Shown here: positions 36,979 to 45,491 of the stretch, piece by piece
How positions within the stretch are numbered: the first letter of the stretch is position 1
Layout: each line of letters opens with the position of its first letter
Source: Prevotella sp.
GTDB lineage: Bacteria > Bacteroidota > Bacteroidia > Bacteroidales > Bacteroidaceae
Direction of reading: 5' to 3'
Length of the DNA stretch: 60,539 nt
Assembly (NCBI GenBank): GCA_022771625.1
Contig: JALFCW010000037.1
Location: forward strand, 1-60,539
Made by a program: the position numbers and the translations under genes
Notes under the pieces: generated by a model
Seen by the model: the letters and a program-made list of their open reading frames with translations, nothing else
Databases searched by the model: none
Told to the model about the DNA's origin: nothing

Positions 36979-38898
36979 ATGAAAAGATATATCATGAATA
37001 AAAAACTATTGTTATTGATTATCATTGCCGTTATGGCCAAATTGAATGGTTTGGCGGCCGACGGCGGGAAGACATCTGTTAGACAAGAAAACAAGGTGCT
37101 CGTGCTCAGTTCGTATTATCAAGGATACAGCTGGGCAGGAGCTCTCGAGAGTTCCATTGTGTCACACTTTTCGGTTGACCGGAAATGGAGTGTCGAGGTG
37201 GATTATCTCGACCTTGTAGCCAATCGCGACAGCAGTTTCATGCACCATGAGGCTGAGCAGCTGATGGCCGAACACGATGCCAACAGGAAAAATATTGTGA
37301 TACTGCTGGGTGAGGAAGCCTGGATAATGTATCGTACATATATGTCTGAGGAATGGAAGAATGTGCCCTGCGTTGCCCTTTTCTCCGGCACCTACACCAT
37401 CAGTGCCTCTAACTACAGTTCTTGCCGCGAGATTACCGACGACATGAAAATTTCATTGGCGGACTCGCGCAAGGGAATAAATGCTATTCTCATCAACGAC
37501 CCGTATTTTGTTGAACCAACTATCGAACTTGCCCTGAGCCTAAGGCCGCAGACCCAGCATCTTGCCCTCGTGAGCGACACATGGCAGATAGGATTCATGG
37601 TGAGAGAAAAGACCAAAAGGATAGTAAAGGAGAAATATCCAAGTCTCGACCTCATCGACCTCAACAACAGGGAGCTCACCACAGCCCAACTGAAAACCCG
37701 CTTGGCCACGCTTCCAACGCATACGGCAGTTATTTTCGACTCGTGGTTCAGTCAGAGTAAAAACACCGCCAACCGTGCCCTTTATCCTGACAACGCCATG
37801 AGATATATAGCCAGTTCGCTGACGGGTGATGTGGTGTTCGGCCTTTACGATGTGGGCATACGCGACGGTGTGCTTGCCGGAGGAGTATATCCCACTACCG
37901 AGGAACTGCAATCTAAACTCATTGATGTGCTCATGAAAATAGAGAGCGGAGTGCAACCCAAGGATATGGCTTTGGTGAAACTGGATAATGCCAAGACATA
38001 TCTCAACTATCAGACGTTGCAGAAATACGGCATCCCCGAGAATCTATATCCCAAGAATGCCATATACTTCGGCAAACCCATAAGCTTCTTTGAGCGTAAT
38101 GAGAAATACATTCTTGGAGGAGTATGTGCCCTGATAGCCATTGTTATCCTAATCAGTGTGGTAGCGTTCTTCGAGCGCAAGCTCAAGCGTCAGGCAAAGA
38201 TGCTGCTTCTTGTTTCGCGCGAGAATGAAAAGGGCAAGTCGAACTTCATCACCAATATGGGCTATCTGATGCGCTCGCCGCTCAACGCCATACAGATGTC
38301 GATAGACATGCTGGACAAGTCGAACATGAACGACAACGACAAGGAACTGCTCTCCTTCATCAACCAGAACAAGAGCATGCTGCTGAATATCTTCAATGAC
38401 ATCATCGACCTCGGCAAGGCTGGCGAGAACGACCTCAACCTCTCACTTACCAGCGTGGATGTTGAGCCTGCAATAATGAATATTAAGGAAGCGTTGGGTA
38501 GTGTCAGTGGCATACAGTTCACTATTGAGGGTGACGGCAATGCTCATTTTGTCAAGGCCGACCCCAAGCGCTTCTCACAGGTAGTGAACTATGCCATCGT
38601 CAATGCCGACTATTACAAGATGACAGGCCAGGTGACCGTGAAGTTCTGGGGCAATCAGAATGAGGTGGTAGTACAGGTGGGATGCATCGCCAACTTCACA
38701 GAAAAAGATACAGAAGACCTTTTCGACGTGTTCAACAACCGCACCAATCCCGCCAATAGCGGTCGCAGCAATCTCGAGCTCCCACTATGCCGCAAACTCA
38801 TGCAAGCCATGGGTGGCAATATCACCCTCGAACGACTTGCCGACGACCAGTGGGCGTTTGTAATAAAAGCCACTCTGATTCACGATGCCAACGTATAA
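36979..38898 (+). CDS. membrane sensor with degenerate histidine kinase core
   Basis: 639 residues. Signal/anchor at the N-terminus, a periplasmic domain of ABC-substrate-binding type (about 35-365, including VLVLSSYYQGYSWAGALESS), one membrane helix (YILGGVCALIAIVILISVVA, about 377-396), and a cytoplasmic part aligned with HisKA/HATPase. Where kinases have SHExRTPLN the sequence is GYLMRSPLNAI: the phospho-accepting His is Tyr429. The N box keeps NA (VNYAIVNADYYK) but no DxGxG box is seen after it. The protein probably cannot phosphorylate itself. It may sense a ligand and act by binding. It follows the giant surface gene by 170 bases. Confidence 0.78.
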   Translation: MKRYIMNKKLLLLIIIAVMAKLNGLAADGGKTSVRQENKVLVLSSYYQGYSWAGALESSIVSHFSVDRKWSVEVDYLDLVANRDSSFMHHEAEQLMAEHDANRKNIVILLGEEAWIMYRTYMSEEWKNVPCVALFSGTYTISASNYSSCREITDDMKISLADSRKGINAILINDPYFVEPTIELALSLRPQTQHLALVSDTWQIGFMVREKTKRIVKEKYPSLDLIDLNNRELTTAQLKTRLATLPTHTAVIFDSWFSQSKNTANRALYPDNAMRYIASSLTGDVVFGLYDVGIRDGVLAGGVYPTTEELQSKLIDVLMKIESGVQPKDMALVKLDNAKTYLNYQTLQKYGIPENLYPKNAIYFGKPISFFERNEKYILGGVCALIAIVILISVVAFFERKLKRQAKMLLLVSRENEKGKSNFITNMGYLMRSPLNAIQMSIDMLDKSNMNDNDKELLSFINQNKSMLLNIFNDIIDLGKAGENDLNLSLTSVDVEPAIMNIKEALGSVSGIQFTIEGDGNAHFVKADPKRFSQVVNYAIVNADYYKMTGQVTVKFWGNQNEVVVQVGCIANFTEKDTEDLFDVFNNRTNPANSGRSNLELPLCRKLMQAMGGNITLERLADDQWAFVIKATLIHDANV

Positions 38899-38900
38899 TT

Positions 38901-38934
38901 GAAGTGAACCCACAAAGTTGGACGGGTTCACTTC
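38901..38934 (+). terminator. hairpin after the sensor gene
   Basis: GAAGTGAACCC at 38901-38911 pairs perfectly with GGGTTCACTTC at 38924-38934, right after the stop codon. There is no T run, so it may work poorly as a terminator. Confidence 0.6.
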
Positions 38935-38974
38935 ACTTGCAGGTTGCTCCATTTGAGGGTAAAGCTTCCTTAGC

Positions 38975-39006
38975 TTCCAGCTGTAATTCGTGGGTTACAG
39001 CTGGAA
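38975..39006. repeat. 12-base inverted repeat
   Basis: TTCCAGCTGTAA at 38975-38986 and TTACAGCTGGAA at 38995-39006, perfect, 8-base loop. Part of the gene-free stretch 38899-39628. Confidence 0.8.
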
Positions 39007-39087
39007 ATAGTGCTATTAAGTGGTTAAATGAGGAGAAATTGTGGCTAAAAATATGTTAATTCATCGTATTTTTGAGTTAAAACACCT

Positions 39088-39179
39088 TTCTTCTATCACT
39101 TCTATCACACTTTCTATCACTACTTAAATATCTGTTTATGTGGCATTTAAACCCATTAGTGATAGAAGTGATAGAAGAA
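39088..39179. repeat. 21-base inverted repeat built of TTCTATCAC units
   Basis: The arm at 39088-39108 and its perfect complement at 39159-39179 each contain the nonamer TTCTATCAC twice; a third copy lies at 39112-39120. The arms are 50 bases apart. Confidence 0.85.
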
Positions 39180-39196
39180 ATTGAAAATTTATAGAG

Positions 39197-39218
39197 CGCG
39201 CGTACGCGCGTACGCGCG
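39197..39218. repeat. 22-base perfect G+C palindrome
   Basis: Three CGCGCG blocks separated by TA; the whole reads the same on both strands. It stands out in an A/T-rich gap and lies 18 bases after the preceding inverted repeat. Confidence 0.9.
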
Positions 39219-39333
39219 AGAGAATGAGTATTGTTATGGTATGTGGATAGTTGTAGTGAATGTCTGATAACAGTTGTGGTAAGGTTCTCACTATAGCTAT
39301 TGTAATTTTGTCATAACAGGCTTTTATTCTATG

Positions 39334-39417
39334 TTCCGCATTGCGGAATGTACGTTCCCCACTGCGGAATGTACATTCCCCACTGCGGAATATACATACC
39401 GCAGTGGGGAACGTAAA
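39334..39417. repeat. four tandem 21-base units with inner palindrome
   Basis: Units start at 39334, 39355, 39376 and 39397. The first has the palindrome TTCCGCATTGCGGAA; the second and third read TTCCCCACTGCGGAA; the fourth is inverted in sense (CCGCAGTGGGGAA). Bases 39352-39367 and 39399-39414 form a perfect 16-base inverted repeat. Confidence 0.88.
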
Positions 39418-39628
39418 ACAGACAGAGGCTTCACATTAATTTATAATAGTCTGACTTATATAATATAGATACCCTGAGTGAAACAATCCATTCACTCTAT
39501 TCAATACATGCAACAACAAGACAAATAGTGGTTTTGTTATATAGTGACCTTATTGACTATTAATAGTATTTAATTTCCTTAATAATAAAAGAAGTATTAG
39601 GGAATCGTGAAAGTTGAGGCAGCAAGGA

Positions 39629-41074
39629 TTATTTCCCTGCCGCCTTGCGCCATTTGCCTAGGGCAACAATAAGTTGTGTGCGGGCATCTATTTCTTCTGC
39701 AAGTGCCGACTGCCATAACGACTGTGCCTCTAAATGGTCGCTGAGTGTCTCCATACCCGAATCGTATGCGCTGCGCGAGAGACGGAGATTCTCGGTGGCT
39801 TGTTCCACCGACAGTTGGGCTATTTCGAGAGCAGTGAGTTGTTCGCGAAGCGTATTTCGGGCTTGGGCGAGTTCGAGTGTCATCTGCTCACGTTTGTCTG
39901 CCAGTTCTATTTCCGCCATACGTACAGACGACTTGGCAGAACGTATCTTGCCCCTGCGCTCGCCGAAATGGAAGATGGGCATGGAGAACGTGACACCGAC
40001 ACAACCTGAGAATTGGTCAAGGAGCGTGCGGTCATACATACGCTGGGTGCCGGCAAGCGAACTTGTAGCATCTACCGTCACCTTACCGCCATTGGTGTAT
40101 CCGCCCGAGGCAAATGCCGCCAGATGGGGGAGATAGTCGGAGCGGGTGAGGCGCAGCTGCTGACGGGCAAGCTCCGCCTTCTCGTTGAGGATGGCATACT
40201 CTGGTCGGGAGAGCACCTGAAGACTGTCGTCGGAGGCAGACATAACCTCCTCCACTAAGGCTGAAGTGATGTCGGGCTTAGCAATGAGCAGGGGCGACGA
40301 CAAGGGCATGCCTATGACCTGACACAGATTCATACGGGCAAGGTCGTAGGCATTATTGGCACGCGTGATAGACAATTGGGCTTGGTTGAGTTTCACCTGC
40401 ACCTTCATTAGGTCGTTTCTGGTGCGCATTCCATGGCGCACTGCCGACTCTACCGTTTTCAGCAGCTCCTGAAGAAGATGCCGGTATGACTTTGCCACAT
40501 CAACCATCTCGCTTGCCTTCACTGCAAGGGCGTATGCCTCCTCCACGCTGACAATCACCTCGCTCTCTGTCATACGTATATTCTCATCGGAGATGCGTTG
40601 TCCTATTTTCGTCATCGTATATCCTGCGTCAATTTTCCCGCCCATATATATGGGTTGCACAAGAGAGAGCGAGGCATTGAAAAGGTTTGGCATCTTATAC
40701 TTCACGGTCATTGCCGGAAATTCCGCATATTGCGACAGTCCAGTCACATTGCCGGAGGCATCGGTAAGCACAGAAGGCAGGTACTGCCCCATCTGCGAGT
40801 TGTATGAATAAACGGGAAGAGTGGCGGAAGGCAAACCGATACAGCCCGATGCGGTGTTGAGGAGGTCGAAGGCCTGGAAGTCAAGTTTGGGCAGGTAGTT
40901 TGCTTTCATTGCCATCACGTCGTAGCCCGACTTCTTCCTCTGCTCACGGGCTTGTTGCAGTTGGCGGTTGTGCTCCACCGCCATTGCCCTGCATTGGTCG
41001 ATGGTCAGTGAGTCTTGGGCTGTGGCACTGAGTTGCATGCCTATGCCAATCATTATGTATATCAGTCTTTTCAT
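39629..41074 (-). CDS. TolC-family outer-membrane efflux protein of an RND system
   Basis: 481 residues. Signal peptide (YIMIGIGMQLSATAQ), then DSLTIDQCRAMAVEHNRQLQ, the family start, and two long helical repeats. It forms the outer-membrane duct for the RND pump. Last gene of a three-gene operon; starts 3 bases after the pump stop. It is only distantly similar to the TolC-like protein at 14654. Confidence 0.9.
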   Translation of the reverse strand: MKRLIYIMIGIGMQLSATAQDSLTIDQCRAMAVEHNRQLQQAREQRKKSGYDVMAMKANYLPKLDFQAFDLLNTASGCIGLPSATLPVYSYNSQMGQYLPSVLTDASGNVTGLSQYAEFPAMTVKYKMPNLFNASLSLVQPIYMGGKIDAGYTMTKIGQRISDENIRMTESEVIVSVEEAYALAVKASEMVDVAKSYRHLLQELLKTVESAVRHGMRTRNDLMKVQVKLNQAQLSITRANNAYDLARMNLCQVIGMPLSSPLLIAKPDITSALVEEVMSASDDSLQVLSRPEYAILNEKAELARQQLRLTRSDYLPHLAAFASGGYTNGGKVTVDATSSLAGTQRMYDRTLLDQFSGCVGVTFSMPIFHFGERRGKIRSAKSSVRMAEIELADKREQMTLELAQARNTLREQLTALEIAQLSVEQATENLRLSRSAYDSGMETLSDHLEAQSLWQSALAEEIDARTQLIVALGKWRKAAGK

Positions 41075-41077
41075 GTT

Positions 41078-44000
41078 TTATTTACTTTTGTACATCAGCG
41101 AATATAGCACTGGTATGAAGATGAGAATGATGATAGTGCCTGCAGCCAATCCACCCATGATGGTGACGGCAAGCGACCCGAAGAGAGAGTCGGAGATGAG
41201 AGGTATCATACCGAGGATGGTGGTGAGCGAAGCCATCATCACAGGAAGCAGGCGCGACTTGCTACTGTCGATGAGTGCCCTGTCGAGCGGTTTGCCTTGG
41301 GATATCTGTAGCGATATTTCATCGATGAGCACAATACCATTCTTAATCATCATACCAATAAGTCCTAGTATGCCTACGATGGCTACAAATCCAAAATCCT
41401 TTCCCGAAAGAAGTACCGACGGGAAAACACCCACCACAACTAACGGTATGCAAGAGAAGATGATGGCGGGACGTCTGAAATCGTTGAACAGCATGATGAG
41501 TATGAGCAGCATCATTACCACAGACAGCGGGAAGCCCTTGAAGAGATATTGTTTGGATTGGGTGCTTGCCTTGTATTCACCCTCCCACGAGAGTGAATAT
41601 CCCTCGGGAAGGGTTATCGACTCTATGGTTTTGGCTATCGACTGACGTGCCGACTCGGTGGACACACCCGAGGCTGGTGAACACTGGAGTCTTTGCTGAC
41701 GCTGCCCATTGTAGCGCACCACAACGGGTTCTTCCCAGCGGATGTCAATCCCCTTTGACACCTGCGACAAGGGGGTGGTACTGGTCACCTGACGTATCAC
41801 GTCATCCTTGTCGAGACGTCCACTCATGAGTTTCTGCACGGTGCTGCGGTTGAAGACATTGCCCACATTGGGCATCATGCCGAAGACATTCACACGGTCG
41901 AGGTTCTCCACTTCTTCCCCTTTGTCGGTATGGCATTTCACATAGATGTTCTCAGGGTGAATGCCATCGTAGAACGTGCCTACAGGAATACCGTCGGTAT
42001 AGGACATGAGCGAGAGGGCCACATCGCCGCGCGACAAACCGCTGGTGCGTGCCGCCGACTGGTTATAGTCAACGGTGAGCACTGGCACCCGTGGCTCCCA
42101 GTCTGACGTGGGCAGGCACACCTTGTCGCTGTTTCTGACGATAGCCATGGCGGAGTCGGTGAGTTGGTGCAGCACCTGCGGGTCGGGGCCGTTGAAACAT
42201 ATCTCTATAGGATATTTCTTGTACATCAGGTTGTAACGCTTGATTTTGATATACGCATCGGGGAATCGGTCGTTGAGTGTCCGCTGCATGGAGTCGAGAT
42301 GTTCCACGAGTGTCTCCGGCGATGTGAAATCTACTATCAGTTCGCCGTATGCCAACGATGGAGTGGCTATGGAGCGCACTAGATTATAGCGCGAGGGTGT
42401 GCCGCCGATGCTGGTTGTAACATGCGTCACGTCCTTGCATTGCATCAACATCTTTCGCATCTGTTCCAGGTCGTTCTCCACTTGTGTGCTGTTATAACCT
42501 TCGGGCAGTTTGTATTCGATGTAGAGTTGGTCGTATTCCATGTCGGGGAAAAAACTCTGTTGGAGAAACGGATAGCACGACATACTGCCCACAAGCAGCA
42601 CTACTGCTGCCCCGACCACCATAAGGCGGTGGCGCAGGCAAATGCCCATTACTTTGTCGAGCATGTCGTAGGCCTTACCCTTGTATGCCTCTCCTTCGCT
42701 CACCTTGGGATGTAAAAGGCGGTTGGCCATCAGTGGCACGTGGGTCAGGGCGAGCAGCCAACTGAGCAACAGCGACACGGCAATGACGATGAAAAGGTCG
42801 CGCACATATACTCCAGAAGTGTCGGGACTGAGGAAGATGGGCATGAAGGCAAGAATGGCGATGAGTGTGGCCCCAAGCAGCGGCATGGCGGTCTTCCTGC
42901 CTATAGAGGTGAGCGCCTCGGCGCGTGGCTTGCCACTGCGTAGATCAACGAGTATTCCATCTACGATGACGATGGCATTATCTACCAGCATACCCATGGC
43001 AAGGATGAACGCAGCCAAGGACACACGCTGCAACGTGCCATCGAAACCGTTAAGAACGAGAAACGAGCCGAAGACGATGACCGCCAATGACATGCCGAGT
43101 ATCACTCCCGACTTGAATCCCATGAAGAAGATAAGCACCACCACGACAATCACCACCGATTCGAGCAGGTTAATCAGGAAGGTGTAGAGCGAGTCGCTCA
43201 CTCGTTCGGGTTGGAAGAACACCTTATTATATTCTACACCCACAGGCATTCTCTCTGCTAACTGTCCGAGTTTCTCTTCCACCTTGTCGCCCACTTTCAG
43301 TATGTCGTGACTGCTCGAACAGGCTATGCTGATGCCAAGCGCCCTCTCACCGTCGCGCAGCATGGCGTTGCGTGTCACCTTTTCATAACCCTTGCTCACG
43401 TCGGCAATGTCGCGTATGCGCAACTGGTCGTCGTCGTGTCCGGCGATGAGCATGTTGGCAATGTCTTCCACTGAGCGGAACTTGTCATCCACGGTGACAC
43501 GTATTCGCCTTGTCCCGTTGTCATAATATCCCGCATAAGAGGTGGCATTCTGTCCGTTGAGCGTCTGTATCACTTCTGTTGGCAACACTCCGAGATTTGC
43601 CATCTTCTCCTCTTTTAGGTTGATATTGATACATTCTTGTCGTTTGCCGTAAATATCCACACGTGTCACACCGTCGATGGCGAGCACTTCGCGCTTGATG
43701 AGTTCGGCATAGTCGCTGAGCTGGCGGTCGGAGAGTCCGTCGCCAGTAAGGGCATAGAACATTCCATACACATCGCCGAAATCATCTGCCACGGTCATCA
43801 CCTGTGACCCTTTAGGCAGTGATGGTTTGATGTTTTCCACCTTGCGACGCAGCAGGTCCCACTGCTGTTCGAGTTCGTCATCCTTCACGGTGGGGTGCAG
43901 TTCTACGGTGATGATAGTCATGTCGGCATACGACGACGACTCAATATGGTCGATGCCAGGCATCTGGCGTATTGACTTCTCTATTGGGTCGGTGAGTTCC

Positions 44001-44182
44001 AGTTCCACCTGGTGTGCCGAGGCACCAGGATAGGTGGCCACCACCAAAGCCTGCTTCACCCTTACGGCTGGGTCTTCGAGTTTAGGCATTTGGGTGAAAG
44101 CCCATAAACCTCCGATGATGAGAACGGCGACAAACGCATTGATAAGAACGCCCCTGTTGAGTGCCCATTTGCTGATGTTCAT
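41078..44182 (-). CDS. RND efflux transporter (AcrB/HAE family)
   Basis: 1034 residues, the usual size. Membrane segment 1 (GVLINAFVAVLIIGGLWAF) and segments 2-6 around 335-480, a second set from about 855; two large periplasmic loops. The proton-relay region in segment 4 reads GMLVDNAIVIVD, keeping the first Asp and having Asn at the second. RND pumps export drugs, bile salts or other toxins using the proton gradient. Its start overlaps the adaptor stop by 4 bases (ATGA). Confidence 0.93.
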   Translation of the reverse strand: MNISKWALNRGVLINAFVAVLIIGGLWAFTQMPKLEDPAVRVKQALVVATYPGASAHQVELELTDPIEKSIRQMPGIDHIESSSYADMTIITVELHPTVKDDELEQQWDLLRRKVENIKPSLPKGSQVMTVADDFGDVYGMFYALTGDGLSDRQLSDYAELIKREVLAIDGVTRVDIYGKRQECININLKEEKMANLGVLPTEVIQTLNGQNATSYAGYYDNGTRRIRVTVDDKFRSVEDIANMLIAGHDDDQLRIRDIADVSKGYEKVTRNAMLRDGERALGISIACSSSHDILKVGDKVEEKLGQLAERMPVGVEYNKVFFQPERVSDSLYTFLINLLESVVIVVVVLIFFMGFKSGVILGMSLAVIVFGSFLVLNGFDGTLQRVSLAAFILAMGMLVDNAIVIVDGILVDLRSGKPRAEALTSIGRKTAMPLLGATLIAILAFMPIFLSPDTSGVYVRDLFIVIAVSLLLSWLLALTHVPLMANRLLHPKVSEGEAYKGKAYDMLDKVMGICLRHRLMVVGAAVVLLVGSMSCYPFLQQSFFPDMEYDQLYIEYKLPEGYNSTQVENDLEQMRKMLMQCKDVTHVTTSIGGTPSRYNLVRSIATPSLAYGELIVDFTSPETLVEHLDSMQRTLNDRFPDAYIKIKRYNLMYKKYPIEICFNGPDPQVLHQLTDSAMAIVRNSDKVCLPTSDWEPRVPVLTVDYNQSAARTSGLSRGDVALSLMSYTDGIPVGTFYDGIHPENIYVKCHTDKGEEVENLDRVNVFGMMPNVGNVFNRSTVQKLMSGRLDKDDVIRQVTSTTPLSQVSKGIDIRWEEPVVVRYNGQRQQRLQCSPASGVSTESARQSIAKTIESITLPEGYSLSWEGEYKASTQSKQYLFKGFPLSVVMMLLILIMLFNDFRRPAIIFSCIPLVVVGVFPSVLLSGKDFGFVAIVGILGLIGMMIKNGIVLIDEISLQISQGKPLDRALIDSSKSRLLPVMMASLTTILGMIPLISDSLFGSLAVTIMGGLAAGTIIILIFIPVLYSLMYKSK

Positions 44183-45249
44183 AACATTCCTCCTATGTTC
44201 GTTTTAGATATTGCTTTCATAGGTTCCACACGTTGTCCGTCGGTGAGATATCGCACACCGGTGGTCACCACCTTCTCGCCGGCCGACAGACCGGTCAGCT
44301 GTGCCGTTCCGTCAAGTTTCATAGCCTTCACCTCGACATCCTTTCTTTTCACCTTCTTTGATTGCTCTGAAAAGATGAACACCGAAGTGCGGCCGTCCTT
44401 GTTCATGATTGCCGACGAGGGTATAATGACATCTGTACTAGAGCCTTTGGCCGACAAGGCTTTCACGAGAGCCGACATTCCTGGCGTGAGCAATTTGCGG
44501 TTATAGTTGCCCTTGATGGCAAAACGTATAGTATATAGTTGCGTGGCATTAGCCACTGCACTCGTCCTGATGCGCTCCAACGGCATACTGTCGCCACCAA
44601 GAGCGTCAATGGAACAGCGGAAGTCGGACAATTGCCCTAATCGTGCATAGTCGCTTGCCGAGACATTGATTTCCACCTCTATCCTGTCGCCTGAAGAAAC
44701 CGTGACGATAGGCATGCCTGCACTCACCGTCTCTCCCGCCTCGTGCAGTTTCTCCTTGACATATCCTGCCACGGGTGACACCAATCGGGTGTCGGCGAGC
44801 TGGTTGCGGTGGTTGGCAAGTTTCTGTGTCATCTGCTGCAATCCATATCTCGCCTGATCGTAGTTTTGCGCGGTGGTCGTACCTTCCTTATACATGGCTA
44901 TCACTCTCTCTGCATCTCCCTTTATGCGGTCGTATTCAGCTTGTGTGGCAGCCAACTGCAATTGATAGTCTCTTTGGTCCATGATAGCCAACACTTGTCC
45001 TTTCCTCACATAGTCGCCTTCATTGACCATCACCTTGGTCAACGGTCCGCTCACCCTGAACGACACGTTCACCTCCTCGGCAGCCCTTGTAGTTGCGGGA
45101 AACGACACCGACTCTCCACCATCGATGGAGATGGCTTCTGCCACATTCACTTTTCTCAACACTTCCTTTCCGGTCTTCTTGTTGCCACATCCCGTCATTG
45201 CCATGAGAGACAGGCAAAGCACACCAATCCAAATTCTTTCCTTTTTCAT
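44179..45249 (-). CDS. RND periplasmic adaptor lipoprotein
   Basis: 356 residues. Lipoprotein signal with lipobox MTGC at about residues 17-21, then lipoyl half-domain (MVNEGDYVRKGQVLAIMDQR), a helical hairpin (about 90-140), the second half-domain and a beta-barrel (FRCSIDALGGD and later). It links the RND pump to the TolC-like protein. First gene of the operon; divergent from an AraC regulator, with a 12-base inverted repeat between. Confidence 0.92.
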   Translation of the reverse strand: MKKERIWIGVLCLSLMAMTGCGNKKTGKEVLRKVNVAEAISIDGGESVSFPATTRAAEEVNVSFRVSGPLTKVMVNEGDYVRKGQVLAIMDQRDYQLQLAATQAEYDRIKGDAERVIAMYKEGTTTAQNYDQARYGLQQMTQKLANHRNQLADTRLVSPVAGYVKEKLHEAGETVSAGMPIVTVSSGDRIEVEINVSASDYARLGQLSDFRCSIDALGGDSMPLERIRTSAVANATQLYTIRFAIKGNYNRKLLTPGMSALVKALSAKGSSTDVIIPSSAIMNKDGRTSVFIFSEQSKKVKRKDVEVKAMKLDGTAQLTGLSAGEKVVTTGVRYLTDGQRVEPMKAISKTNIGGML

Positions 45250-45278
45250 GCCAATTCGTATTTATCAGTTTTTGAGTG

Positions 45279-45286
45279 CAAAGATA
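45279..45286 (-). promoter_or_regulatory. -7 box of the RND operon
   Basis: TATCTTTG on the minus strand, 30 bases before the adaptor start; the -33 site reads ATG on that strand rather than TTG. Confidence 0.6.
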
Positions 45287-45365
45287 CATGATTATTGCAG
45301 ATACATCATGTCCTAAATGACGTTTTCTTTGTTCCATATTATGACACATAGTTAATAATCTGCCA

Positions 45366-45410
45366 TTTTGAACATAAAAAGGTATTAAAAGGACATTCTT
45401 ATGTTCAAAA
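45366..45410. promoter_or_regulatory. inverted-repeat operator candidate
   Basis: TTTTGAACATAA at 45366-45377 and its exact complement TTATGTTCAAAA at 45399-45410, 21 bases between. The right arm ends 8 bases before the regulator -7 box (45418), so a bound protein would cover its -33 region. Confidence 0.7.
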
Positions 45411-45417
45411 AATCAGT

Positions 45418-45425
45418 TATCTTTG
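45418..45425 (+). promoter_or_regulatory. -7 box of the AraC regulator gene
   Basis: TATCTTTG, about 67 bases before the regulator start; no TTG at -33, which fits activation or autoregulation through the adjacent inverted repeat. Confidence 0.55.
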
Positions 45426-45491
45426 CACCAGTTTTTCATTAATAATCATTTTGATGGTGGAAATTAATAGAACCACCTTAGCAGGCATAAT

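Larger units (their letters stand above)
38899..39628. other. 730-base gene-free stretch rich in palindromes
   Basis: No credible gene on either strand. It carries the hairpin at 38901, the repeats at 38975, 39088, 39197 and 39334, and a smaller GAGTGAA/TTCACTC hairpin near 39477. From about 39420 to 39628 it is A/T-rich with nothing else recognised. Confidence 0.75.

Noticed and set aside
39334..39417. Short CRISPR-like array of four units
   Set aside because: Units are directly adjacent with no spacers and are palindromic; no cas gene is present.
14654..41074. The two TolC-like proteins and adaptors as recent duplicates of one another
   Set aside because: Sequences differ throughout and serve different pump types (ABC permease, RND).
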